Part shown: positions 45,176 through 56,830 of the stretch, piece by piece | Layout of the letters: each line of letters opens with the position of its first letter | How positions within the stretch are numbered: position 1 is the first letter of the stretch | Origin: Gnetum montanum | Taxonomy: Eukaryota; Streptophyta; Gnetopsida; Gnetales; Gnetaceae | Reading direction: 5' to 3' | NCBI GenBank assembly: GCA_015680685.1 | Contig: MNCI01010021.1 | Span: forward strand, 380,683 to 444,682 | DNA: 64,000 nucleotides | Position numbers and translations under genes: made by a program | Notes under the pieces: generated by a model | What the model saw: only the letters and a program-made list of their open reading frames with translations | What the model was told of the DNA's origin: nothing | Database searches by the model: none

Positions 45176-46384
45176 CTTAGGGGATGTGCATGTCGTGCAG
45201 GTCGAACCGCAAGATTTACTTCATAAAAGAAACCGAGGAAGAAGTCCTGAACTGTATTGTATTGCTTCAAATTTCTAAACCTTTTACGTCGTTGCCAACT
45301 CGAGGGATAACATAGTCATCGAAATGTAACTTTCTGAAGCAAGTTGAAGAAATGTGCGCAGGAACGCTGAGAAAGGTCCAGTGGTCCAGCTCCAGTTCTA
45401 GTCCCCTTCAATGAATCGACATGGCCTTGTGCACTCGTTTTGTTACATGCAGACACCTGCAAAGCCACTTGTTGATATTAAGAAAGAGCACCACCCCTAG
45501 GCCATGATATGAATTAAGAAACAAGTCTCAAGAGCAAGAAGAGAGTTGAAAGTAAGAGCAGGATCCTCTAGCAGAAAGTATCAGCTAAAGATTCAGACGA
45601 TGATCCCAGAAAAGCATCAATCAGTGCTGTTAGATTTTGTCCCTAAAGAACAGTGAATCGTTTTTTTGAAACATTTTGTTCCGTAAATGAAATGGGCCTC
45701 TGATGTGGCGTTGACGTTAGATCTTAAAGTTGCCAAAAAGAAGAAGAAGAAGAAGATTGAAAATGCATGATGCGTACCAATGTGGCAAAGCCAAGATCAT
45801 GTGATTACTGGCGGGATTTGCAAAATTCCAAAATATCTGCTCCCACAAGCGTGCAAAATCTCGTAACGAAGTCGGTCATGTTCATTGCTTCTGTAGGTGT
45901 CCCCACGAAATCCATAGACGAAGAAGCCTAAGACATGCAATGCTTGAATTATTGATGGAAAGCTGACATGAAAATAGATGAAGGAAAATTCCAAAAACGA
46001 ATAATCTGTGATATGAAATGAATCGTGTGTGCAAAGCATATATGAGGTGGAGCGTAGAGCGATGTTTCCGGATTGAGCTTTTTTCGGTGGAAAAGAATAA
46101 ACTCTGACAACCGCCTGTATGCTAAACGTGGTGGAGTGTGCCACTCGTTTGTTCTGACTGATATTAAGAGAGGAGAAAAGTAACGAGCGCCATTTGCAAA
46201 ATTGCAGCAGCAGCAGGCTGACTGATCTCGCAGCTAGCATTGTAATTCTACTGCATTTGGTTGCCATTGTTGTCTCTGAAGTTTTTCTATACGCATTCAA
46301 AACTTGCTGAGCTTTCTTAGATTTTCTGTTTACAGAGACTTGAAGAAGGAATTTTAGGATTTCGGGTTCTGGGTTTTGGCGACA
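45176..46384 (+). promoter_or_regulatory. Upstream region and 5' leader of the SPS gene
   Basis: Single-copy-looking sequence without transposon landmarks. No clear TATA box was found in the last 300 bp, and the transcription start cannot be placed. A short (aag)n run is at 45740-45758. The 203-codon minus-strand frame at 45797-46408 overlaps the SPS start codon and has no domain features. Confidence 0.4.
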
Positions 46385-49300
46385 ATGGCAGGGAACGAAT
46401 GGATCCATGGCTATATGGAAGCCATTCTTGATGGCGGGCCTACGCAGCAGGACAAGAAGATTCTGTCAAACAGCGATGCTGTTGAAGATGTTGAGGAACA
46501 TGTTGATGGCGAAGGTCCGGGCGGTGGTTTGGCTTTTGCGTTCAATCCTGCCAGATATTTCATTGACGAGGTCGTGCGCACTGACGAAACCGAGCTTCAC
46601 CATTTCTGGGTCAAGGTCTGTTCTCAGCTAAATTGATATTCGTGATGTTTCCTTTGTTGAAAATAAGAAAACTTTAGATCTGTATTATTTTCTGCATGAA
46701 TTTTGTTGGGGAATTTGGTTTCTTTTTTTTTTCCAAGTTTTTCAGTTATGTTTCCAGGAATGCACTGTGTTGTGGCGCCTGTTTTGTTGAACATGTTGTT
46801 TTCTGTATGAATGCATGATGGTAGGTTACAGCGACCAAAAATGCAGAGGAGAGGAATTGCAGGCTCGAGAATTTGTGTTGGAGAATTTGGCACGTTAGTC
46901 GGGCCAAGAAGAAGGTTAGTATGTATCACATTTTTTGGTTTGTTATTTGGTTTTTATGTTTTTATTTTCCCTTAAAAAAATACTTGCTGCTGCATAGATT
47001 GCTTATGCGCAAAAGAAGACTACACAACAACGGCGGATTGAGAGAGAGAGTGGTCGCAGAGATGCTGCTGAAGATTTGTCGGAAGATTTGTCTGAAGGAG
47101 AGAAAATTTTTGATCCGGCAATTGGCGGTTTGAGCATGAAATTGTCTGAAAGCCATTTCAATCTGCAACTTCTAGGCGACCCACATGTGCAAAAAGAGAA
47201 GCGGTTATACATTGTTATGATAAGGTACGGTGATTTTATTTTATTTTTTAGATATTAAATTGTTTTCGGATTAATTTATCAGGTTTAACAATAGGAAAAC
47301 TGCCATGAGATTGCAAGAACTTGTTCAATTTCTGTAAGAACAACTGCAGCATTCGTAAGATTGTGAGAAAAAAAATCAGTAACAATTGACTATAGGTTAA
47401 CCAGGTTACGTTCTATTACTGAAATAGTTGGGGTTCTCTCCTATTCACAAAACTATAGGGATAACCTTTAAAATCCTTTATTGTCAGTTGCTCCTGTAGG
47501 ATCTGGCGTTCCTTTAAATAGTTATAATGGTTGGGATGTTTCGATTATTGGGAATGCTTTAGATCCTTATTTCTTATGCATTTGCTTTGTGTAATATGTT
47601 AATATTGCCCTTCTACATATAAAGTTGACGGAGGAGCTTTATGATTCTCATATTATTTAGGCATTAAATTCTTAGAAGGTTTTCTTTTTCTTAAAAAAAA
47701 TCTAAATGATATTACAATAGAATATACTGAAATGCCTACTGCCCATTCATGGTGAATCGAAGCTATATATTGGATTCCAGTAATATCATGTTATCTTTGT
47801 ACATTTAATTATTAGATAACGTGTCTGAGGTCAGATTCTGAAGATATCTCATGCGCTTGTAAATCTGGTAAATTGCTGTAAATTTAATTGATGTTCCAGA
47901 TTTTGTGTTATCCCTTTATTACAAAATTTAATTTGACAGTAGCCGCCCATATGCCTTCAGTCTTAACCATGCACTGAACAACATGTTAGATTTATAAATA
48001 CCGAAGAGAATTTGAGCCAACTGGTGAAGATATCTCATGCACTTGTAAATCTGGTAATTTGCTGGAAATTTAATTGATGTTCTAGATTTTAGCTTGTCCC
48101 TTCATTCTAAAATTTAGTTTCACAGCATCGCCCTGCATGGCTTCAGTCCTACCTATGCCACTGAACCACATGACAGATTTATAAATACTGAATAGTGTGT
48201 CAAAAAGGCAGCTGGTGCCACAAGAACATGTTTTGTCCATATTAATTATATAAAAATTTAATTATAGCTTTTAACAGTTCTACAATGGAAAAAGTACATG
48301 CAAAATTGATATTTGGATTTGCTCCTTACAGTTTGACATGAACACTAGCTTCTAATTTTGCAGTTTGCATGGTTTGGTAAGAGGAGAAAATATGGAACTT
48401 GGCCGTGATTCTGACACAGGAGGACAGGTAAATGGAAGGATCTGTGAACCATCTTGAGTTTATGTAGAAGTGTGTATGCATCTTTCTTTCTTACAAATAT
48501 CACACGACAATGTTCTTTTCAGGTTAAATATGTTGTGGAGTTTGCTAGAGCACTTGCAAGGATGCCAGAGGTATACAGGGTAGATTTGTTAACGAGGCAA
48601 ATTTGTTGCAAGGGAGTTGACTCTAGCTATGGAGAACCAACTGAGATGCTTAGTTCTGAGGATGATGATATTGGAGAGAGTGGAGGAGCATACATAGTTC
48701 GAATCCCATGTGGAAACAAAGAAAAGTACATTCAAAAAGAATTGTTGTGGCCACATATACAAGAGTTTGTAGATGGTGCATTGGCACACATTCTCAACAT
48801 CTCTAAAGTACTTGGGGAGGTATTGGGGGAGGGTCGCCCTATATGGCCTTATGTTATACATGGACACTATGCAGATGCAGGGGATGCTGCTTGTCTTCTC
48901 TCAGGTGCCCTGAATGTTCCAATGGTGTTTACAGGCCATTCATTAGGCCGAAATAAATTAGAACAGCTGATAAAGCAAGGGAGGGAATCCATGGAGTCTA
49001 TCAATTCAACCTATAAAATAATGAGAAGAATTGAGGCTGAGGAGCTTTGTCTTGATTCAGCTGAGCTTTTGGTCACAAGTACAAGACAAGAAATTGAAGA
49101 GCAATGGGGCCTTTATGATGGTTTTGATCCAACACTGTACAGAAAGTTGAGGCTTCGTGCTCAACGTGGATTAGGTTCCTATGGCTTATGCATGCCTCGT
49201 ATGGCAGTAAGTGAACTATCGTGAACTTTGGTGGCATTGAACTTTATTTCTTTTTCAATTACTGAATAGTTTTGCCGTTTTAAAGCTTAATTAATGGTTT

Positions 49301-52300
49301 TTCTAAAGTAGCCTTGATGTCATGGCATTGATAAGTTAATACCTTCGACTTTTTGTAATCTGTTATTTTATTTAGGTGATTCCACCTGGAATGGACTTCA
49401 GTAATGTTATAATTCCAGAAGAAAATGCTGATGGGGAGTCAGACTCAGCACAGTTGGCTGAATCTCCTTGGTGGGGAGAGGTAATCAAGCAAACACGTTC
49501 CATATTTTTAGAGCTGGTGCTGCATATGTTTGTCTTTTCTACATTCTTAGAAACTTGGCAAGCCAGAAAGATACGCAGCATTCTTACTTTGAACTCCTGT
49601 ATCAGATCATGCGTTTTCTAAACAATCCTTCAAAACCTCTTATTTTGGCTCTCGCCAGACCTGATCCTAAGAAAAACATCACAACTTTGGTTAAGGCATT
49701 TGGTGAATCCAGCAAGTTGAGGAAATTGGCAAATTTGGTAACGTTTTTTTTATAATTTAAAGTCTAGGAATTAAATTTCCTTTTATTGTTTTAGTAATAA
49801 CATTAACTTTTGATAACCTGTTGGATTTGCAGATGCTGGTCATGGGAAATCGTGATGATATTGACCAAATGTCTGCAGGAAGTGCCAATGTGCTGACAAC
49901 TGTTTTGAAGTTTATTGATAAGTATGACCTCTATGGAGAAGTTGCATACCCCAAGCATCATAAGCAAAGTGATGTAGCTGATATATACAGATTTGCAGCT
50001 AGAACAAAGGTTCCCTAAGTTTTCATGAATTGATTATATAAGTTATTTAAAAATATGGTATTTTCTTGGAATTTTTTTGATGCAAGGTTTATATGCATAA
50101 ATTTTAAAGCAATATTATATGCTTTTGCAAATATAGGGTGTTTTCATCAATCCAGCGCTTGTGGAACCTTTTGGTTTGACTCTGATTGAGGTAACATTTT
50201 TAACGTCTTGATAATGGTTGTTTTATAAACCAATATTATTCTGGCACGCACAATATTGCTTTAAGTTTTGGAATTCCTTTTGTTAAAAAAGAAAAAGGAA
50301 AAGCATGCAACATTTAAGAATTTTTCAATGATTAAATTTTATACTTTACAGGCAGCAGCTCATGGATTGCCTATGGTTGCCACCAAAAATGGAGGACCAG
50401 TTGATATTGAAAGGGTGCTGGACTGTTTGCATGTTTTTTTTCTCAGTTGAAATCATTTTTTAAAGGTAGGCTCCAGATCAATCAACATTTATGTCTTTTG
50501 TATTTGACATGTTTTCTGTTATAGACATTGAAGAATGGCTTGTTGGTGGATCCTCACGATGAGAAAGACATAGCATCTGCATTGTACAAGCTTGTTGCAG
50601 ATAAGAATTTGTGGTCCAAGTGCAGAAAAAATGCTCTGGACAACATATATCTCTATTCTTGGCCACAACATTGCAAATTATATTTATCAAAGGTTTCACA
50701 GTGTAGAATGAGATACCCACATTGGCAGAGTGAAAACGACCCAGATGAAGATGTAGAATCTGAATTTGGTTCAGATTCCATAAAGGATACCTATGATTCC
50801 TCTCTGAGACTTTCAATTGATTTAGATAGACCTTCAGGAGACATGCAAAAGCAGGATAGTGGGAATGATGCCCTTCCTGAGGAAGTCAAGAAGATTGTGG
50901 AACTGTACAAGGCAAAACAACGCAACAAGCAAGATAATGCTCAGGATACGTGTGAAGAAAATTGTACCATAGATCGTAAGAGCACTGCAAGCACCCCTGG
51001 AAAGTTGCTATTAAGGAAAAGAAAACGTTTATTTGTCATTGCAGTGGATGATTATGATGAAAATGGTGAGCCAGATGCTGCTAAAATGGCAGCCATGATT
51101 CAAGACCTTATCCATGCTGTGCGTTCCTCTTCCAAATTTCCATCTCCTGGGTTTATCTTATCAACTGCCTTGACAGTTTCTGAAACACTTTCGATGCTCA
51201 GAGCAGGGGCAATCAAACTCTCCACTGTTGATGCTCTCATTTGCAGCAGTGGAAGTGAACTGTACTATACTGCAGGCAAGAACTTTGATACACCTCTTAT
51301 TCCTGATCAGGACTATTGCTCTCATATCAATTATCGCTGGGGTGAACAAGGTTTGAAAAGAAGTATGAAGAAGCTAGCTCAATTGCATAATCCTCCATTC
51401 ATTGCAGAGGATCCAAATCGATGCAATTCTCATTGTTTGGCTTTTAAAGTGGAGAACCCATCAACGGTAAATTTTGACTTCGAATTGTGGATTTGGATTT
51501 ATTTGTATTTGATTACTAAAATTCTGCCAGCTGTGACATTTATCTATGGAATAGCTAGGATGCAAACATTGGATGTTAGGTAGCCCTGAATTCTGGGCTG
51601 CATTATATTTATAATTCTAGCCATGTTTTCTCATTTGGATTTGTTCCATTAACTTTGTAATTCGGCATGGCACTTATTATCTATAATTAAGTATTAATTA
51701 TCTCTCACCATCATCCATAATTGTGGCATCTCTCGTGGATATTTAATGCTATTGTTTTATAAGTTGATTTGATCTTCATTAATATGGATGAAACCTGGTA
51801 CTATCCAGTCGGATGAGTTGAGTCAGAATACATCCCCACTATTTTAACCCTTGCCCAAAATCCAGTATGCTCAATTTGAGCTGTAAATAGAGAATCGGAT
51901 GTTTCATACGTTATGGCCATATTTGTTGTTTCTACATACATTCTATACTGTGTCCCTCCTGAACACCGGCCTGCTATTTAATATGGTTCATTTAGCCATT
52001 TGAGACATCGTGATTAATTAAGAAAGGCCAGTTTTTAAGGTGAAGAATGTGCTATGATGAGCGGCATCTTTTTTTTTTTTTTGTTTTTTCGTTTTAAAAA
52101 TTTTTCTATATTAAGAAGCTATGTGAAGTAGCTCACTTCTAATCCTTTCTTCAATATTCCAGGCCATGAAAGCAGACGAGTTGAGACAGAAACTAAGGAT
52201 GAGAGGTTTAAGATGCCATGTGGTTTACTGCCAAAATTCAACTCGGTTGCACCTTTTGCCTCTCCATGCTTCTCGAGCCCAAGCTCTAAGGTGATTTACT

Positions 52301-52679
52301 GTAGATTTCAATGAAATTTTTTTTTCCTGGTTATTTCATCGTCCTTCCAAATTCAGCTGTACCTAAACAATTAGTTTACCGTTTGTATTTTAGATATTTT
52401 TATGTTCGATGGGGCCTGGATTTAGCAAACATGTACATTTTTGTGGGTGAAAAAGGAGATACTGATTTGGAAGAGATGATGGGCGGGCTTCACAAAACCA
52501 TCATTTTGCAAGGTCTTGTCAACAATGGAAGTGAAAAGTCAGGAAGAAGCCCCACAAGTTATGGACCTGAAGATGTTATCTCTTCCAGCAGTTCAAATAT
52601 AGTGCATTTGCCTACATCTAGTGACGATGGAGAAGTTAAGTTGCAGAATCTGAAAGATTCGTTGACCAAGCTGGCATAA
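46385..52679 (+). CDS. SPS: Sucrose-phosphate synthase, 13 exons, 1,060 residues
   Basis: Makes sucrose 6-phosphate from UDP-glucose and fructose 6-phosphate in the cytosol, a controlling step of sucrose synthesis. Exons: 46385-46615, 46825-46914, 46998-47224, 48364-48427, 48523-49206, 49376-49480, 49606-49737, 49833-50009, 50137-50190, 50352-50414, 50525-51466, 52163-52290, 52394-52679. All phases fit and there is no stop. The start [15 protein letters not shown] is typical of the family; the frame continues to a TTG upstream but ATG is at 46385. The GT-B fold spans about 176-640: [48 protein letters not shown] and the E-x7-E motif (E580, E588) in [10 protein letters not shown]. The C-terminal sucrose-phosphatase-like domain is at about 770-1000. 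Three regulatory serines known from spinach (158, 229, 424) are not evident. Confidence 0.95.
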
Positions 52680-53733
52680 ATGGCGGCATTTTTCTTTTCC
52701 AAAGCACTTCGTTTTCATGAACAGGATGAGATTAAAATTTGACAACAGGCAATAAATTTGTTTTTGGAAAATAAGTTTTACGCAAGTTCTATACTTTTCT
52801 AAATAAAATAGTCTTTGATTGTGTATGGGAGAATGCACAAAACATTTTGACAGATGCAACGGTACTGCAGTGGCTATTAATGCAAAATATTGCTGCTTCA
52901 AGCAGGGATTTATTTGGAATTATTGCTATTGCTATGTTTGGTCTCCAATCCAAATTAGAATTAGGTTGAGAATTGCCCTTCCAAATTATTGCGTTCCAGA
53001 TACAGGATGTGGATATTCTCATTATGTTTCTGCGTATCTTATTGTCTCTGAACGGTCGAGATTCCCGACAACTTTAGTTGCAGCATTTTTTGTCTGATTC
53101 TTACCATTTTTCACTTGTCACCTTTTGAGCATTTATTTATCTGCTATGACGTTCCATTTGCATGTTGGTATCTTAGCATTATGGACTAATCATTGTTCCA
53201 CCCAAGAGAGTGCAGTGCCAGTTCCAGTGTAATTGCTGCTTCGCTCATTACGCTTGGCGTTGATTCTTACTGTTCTATTTTTCACTTCAGTATCAATTGT
53301 GCTTCACTGTCTTTGGCTTTTTCTGTTACTACAATGGCTGTTTTCCACCACTGGCCAAAAAGCGGTAAATCTTTGGACCACTGGCCAAAAGGGATAAATC
53401 TTCTGTAAAACAATATAAGTTTTTTTGTCATGAGGAGATTTAGATAAATCCAGGAGCACTAACAAGTTCCCTACGATGACCCATTATAGTAGGTTTGTAA
53501 GTTGTTTTAAAGTTATAAATTTTTGTGGTTTTTATCTTGAATATGGATTATGGTAAGTATGATGTTAGCTATATATCTCGAGGTGTACTATTATTTAGTT
53601 GGAAGCATTTTTGCTACTTAATGCTCCAATCATATAATTTTTGTTATTTAAGATAAATGCTCCAATCAAGATAGTAGTATGGATGCATGAAGTTAAAATG
53701 AAGAAAGGTTAATGAAATTGTATGCAACATAAT
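52680..53733 (+). other. SPS 3' flank and intergenic DNA
   Basis: Poly(A) signal aataaa at 52751-52756 (another at about 52802). No gene is supported here. A short tandem duplication with core accactggccaaaa is at 53343-53402. The AT-rich end runs into the copia LTR. Confidence 0.7.
53343..53402. repeat. Two-copy tandem duplication, about 28 bp
   Basis: The block accactggccaaaaagcggt is followed by a diverged second copy, accactggccaaaagggata, each ending in aaatctt. No larger array. Confidence 0.7.
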
Positions 53734-54370
53734 TGTTGATGCAAAAATTTGTTGCCACAAAGGCAAAGACACACCGAAGGTGCACGATTTTGCAAGGTTG
53801 TAATCGATAATTTTATCATAACATAAAATTTGAAAATATAAAAGTAGAAATGAGCAAAAATATTAAAGATAAAAGTACAAATGTGGATATTCTCATTTGT
53901 AACCATTTATGGAAAATTGACGGTTTGTAAAGATTCTATAAATGTGATTATTACGGGAAACTAACAATTTCATAAATGTGACCGTTAGGAAAAACCAATG
54001 GTTTTATAGGAAAATTAACAATTTGTAACAGTTATCACAAGAGTGGTTTCATATTTGCCATTTAAATCTACAGTTTGATAATTAACATTTTTTTAGCCTA
54101 TAAAATATTTTTGATGAGAGAATACAGGCATCAGAAGAAATCACACTAGTGTTATACTTTTGTCTTTGTCACATGTGTTTAGAGTTTGCATACACCATCG
54201 TTATTGAGCATCGGTGTAATAAAAGAATCAAAACACTTACCACAAGAAGTTCATGTAAAGGCATCAATGGTTGGAGGTCAATTTCGATTTATTTTCGCAT
54301 TTTTGATTCCATGTGCAATTCAGTTATTATGTTGTCTAGCCAATGTTTTCTGCACAATTTTTTTCTAACA
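53734..54370 (+). mobile_element. 5' LTR of the copia element
   Basis: Starts TGTTGATG and ends CTAACA, giving the inverted ends TGTT/AACA. TATAAAA is at 54099-54105. The end is fixed by the primer site two bases downstream; the start is the best TGTT and is less certain because no second LTR is in the window. Confidence 0.65.
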
Positions 54371-54372
54371 TT

Positions 54373-54385
54373 TGGTATCAGAGCC
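54373..54385 (+). other. Primer binding site for initiator tRNA-Met
   Basis: tggtatcagagcc, the standard plant copia primer site complementary to the 3' end of initiator tRNA-Met, two bases after the LTR end. Confidence 0.9.
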
Positions 54386-55586
54386 ACCTACGTTGGTCTC
54401 TGTCTTGATGCTTAACCGTATTTGTTTTACAGCTCTTATAATGGTGTCAAATTGGCGTGGATTTAATTATGGCAAATTTGAGTCAATTCAGTTATTGACT
54501 GTTTATTGTTAAATTATGTATGGTGCTTGATTTTGAATTTGCTGTAGGCATAAATGATTTAAAATAGATACGTGGCTTATGGAGTGGAGCTTGGCTTGGA
54601 GTTTATAGTATTTTGAATAGTTGGGGTGTTTTTATCTCTTTTGGCTTTTTTTTTTTTTTTCACTTTGAAAGCAATGTCAAAAAAGTTTATGGGATGGAGA
54701 ATCCAAACAAGAGGGAGTGGGTTGTGAGGTGCTCCGACCTCTATCCTTGAAAGATAAGTTGAGAAAGGTCCCTAGGCCACATGGTAGAAAGTGCCCCACC
54801 TATAAGGGTGGACCCCATGCTTTGGAATAACAGCCAATAAGGCGGAGACAAGTGTAAAGTAGCCTCTATGTTCCCTACATGGGCTCTCTACGACCAATAT
54901 TCCCACTATAGCTCTTGCATTATTGTCTGTATTTTTTGATAGGATAGCTCCATTGCATAACCTTCATATTGATAGCCACATATGTGTTCTGGTATGAGAA
55001 TAAAGTTGCATATTATTAATATTTCTGAAACAAATGATGTTTATTACCATATTTTTTAAGAAATGTTAGAATTTGGTAATTTGTCTTAGAAACAATTAAT
55101 TTTATGCATATTTTTTTGTATATATTTATAAAGTGACATTGATATATGCATAGTTTTTCAACATAAAAATCATGACTAATGATCTATATAATTTTGTATA
55201 ATTAGAGAGTAGCCACAACATCTTTAATTGTGTAAAATTATATATTAAGAGCTTTTGATCACATAAGGTAAATAAACATTAGATTGTGATTAATTATATG
55301 TAATATAATAGATTTATCCCACAAGAATTTTTGTTATATTTAATATGATTAATCAGGATGATGTATTAAATTATTTTTCTTAATTTTCCCACAAGGATTT
55401 TGAAAAAGGATATAATTTCATCATAAGGATATATGAATATGTTTGAATTAAAATGTAGCCCATAGATAATTTTATGTCATTTGATTCATATTTGTGCATG
55501 ATTTATATTGGTAAACTTGCCATATAGTATTTTAACCTAAAATTTAGTGACATCGGTATGTTTTAATTTATGCAGTTATACAACCT
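54386..55586 (+). other. Leader of the copia element
   Basis: Non-coding, AT-rich towards the gag start. No ORF of note. It contains a long T run near 54645-54660. Confidence 0.6.
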
Positions 55587-55668
55587 GTGAACTATAATTT
55601 TAAATGTGACATTTCTAAATTAAAGAGTGATAATTATAAGATGTGGAAGGAGAGGATTCTCCTTTTAA
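55587..55668 (+). pseudogene. Start of copia gag, interrupted
   Basis: Begins MNYNFKCDISKLKSDNYKMW followed by KERILLLM. This is the copia Gag N-terminus, in which a phrase of the L-x-G-x-N-Y-x-x-W type is conserved. The sequence changes to LTR at 55669, so only about 27 codons are present. The frame running on into the LTR is fortuitous. Confidence 0.75.
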
Positions 55669-56608
55669 TGAATGGTGAAGGTACCCTTATGCTAAACCAT
55701 ACAAATCATGAGGTGTTCACGTGCGATCTAATAGAATTTCGTGGACTTTATAGTTTTCGGTACACTAGTCTTCTAGGAAGTGAACTTTGCCCTAATGGTC
55801 ATTTGTTGTCTTCCCAATTACACTTGTGATGCACAAGGGTATGGTTAAGTGTAATTAAGGCATATGATTTTTATTATTTTATCTTTTATATTCCTTGGTG
55901 CTTAGAGTTTTGAGATGAAGTAATTTAATAACTAATTTAATTTAACTACTTAACTAATCTCTAACAAGTCCTGACATATGCATTTGGTCCCACTTTCCCT
56001 ACACATCCTAAACCCATGTGTCCACTGCAGGGTTACCAAGTGCTATGCTACTTGGCACACCAAGTAATAACGTTGTTGGGATTACCAAGTGAATACGTGT
56101 TTATACTCGAAGTGATCGTACTTATGTGTTTAATCTACCTAGCTTAAATAATTAACTAATCGCTAAAGTCTAATTTATCTTAATTAATTGCATATTTAAT
56201 GAAAATAGTGAATGCATAAATAAATCATTAATCTATTTTAAGTGCTGCAAGGTTTGATCAAAAGGCTCGTTTTTATTGCTGTACACACTAGTGTGGTTTA
56301 AGTACAACAATGCTCGAATAAATATTTGTACACTTTATGACTCCTCTTGCGGGCACTCAGAGAAATATTCTAACTTTCAAATGAAAAAACTGCAAGAGCT
56401 TTGCTACTACTATGACTTGACTCTTCATAAACACAGTTGTGAGCTTGTATTTATAGTTTTTATCACAGGGCTACGTTGACGAGGCCTTATAGATGTAGCA
56501 AACGCTACAACGACATGGCCTTGTCGACAAGGCAACACCATAGGCCCCATTGATAAGGCAACACCATGTAAACGAGGCCCCATCGATGTGATACTTTGAT
56601 GCTCATCA
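55669..56608 (-). mobile_element. 3' LTR of the second Athila-like element
   Basis: 940 bp with edges tgaatggtgaaggtaccc and gatgctcatca. It shares 'gttaccaagtgctatgctac' and 'gattaccaagtgaatac' with the solo LTR at 4729-5772. The polypurine tract ttgtgggggta (minus strand, 56609-56619) abuts the U3 edge. The 5 bp before it, tttaa, is one half of the expected target duplication. Confidence 0.9.
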
Positions 56609-56830
56609 TACCCCCACAATTGAATGAAAACTCATTCTCAATTTTCTTTACAAAACTGAAAAAGTATGGAATTATAGACTGACTCTTGACATAACAAAAC
56701 TAAGTGCCCAAGTGTATAAATCAACACATTACAAAAATTGTGGTGTTCATGACACAAAATTGAACACCGTGAAATGACTACACAAAATTGGATAACACAT
56801 CTTCTGATGGTGTGAAGGTAGTGGAGAAGA

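Larger units (their letters stand above)
53734..55668 (+). mobile_element. Copia element, 5' part, cut by an Athila-like LTR
   Basis: 5' LTR 53734-54370, primer site at 54373, a leader of about 1.2 kb and the start of gag. At 55669 an LTR in the opposite direction interrupts gag. The rest of the copia element must lie beyond the window. Confidence 0.75.

Noticed and set aside
46376-46384. An upstream TTG-initiated extension of SPS
   Set aside because: Plant nuclear genes start at ATG. The first ATG (46385) gives the family's usual N-terminus.
45797-46408. A 203-codon minus-strand open frame over the SPS promoter and start
   Set aside because: No domain, overlaps the real start of SPS on the other strand, and composition is that of non-coding DNA. 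Treated as chance.
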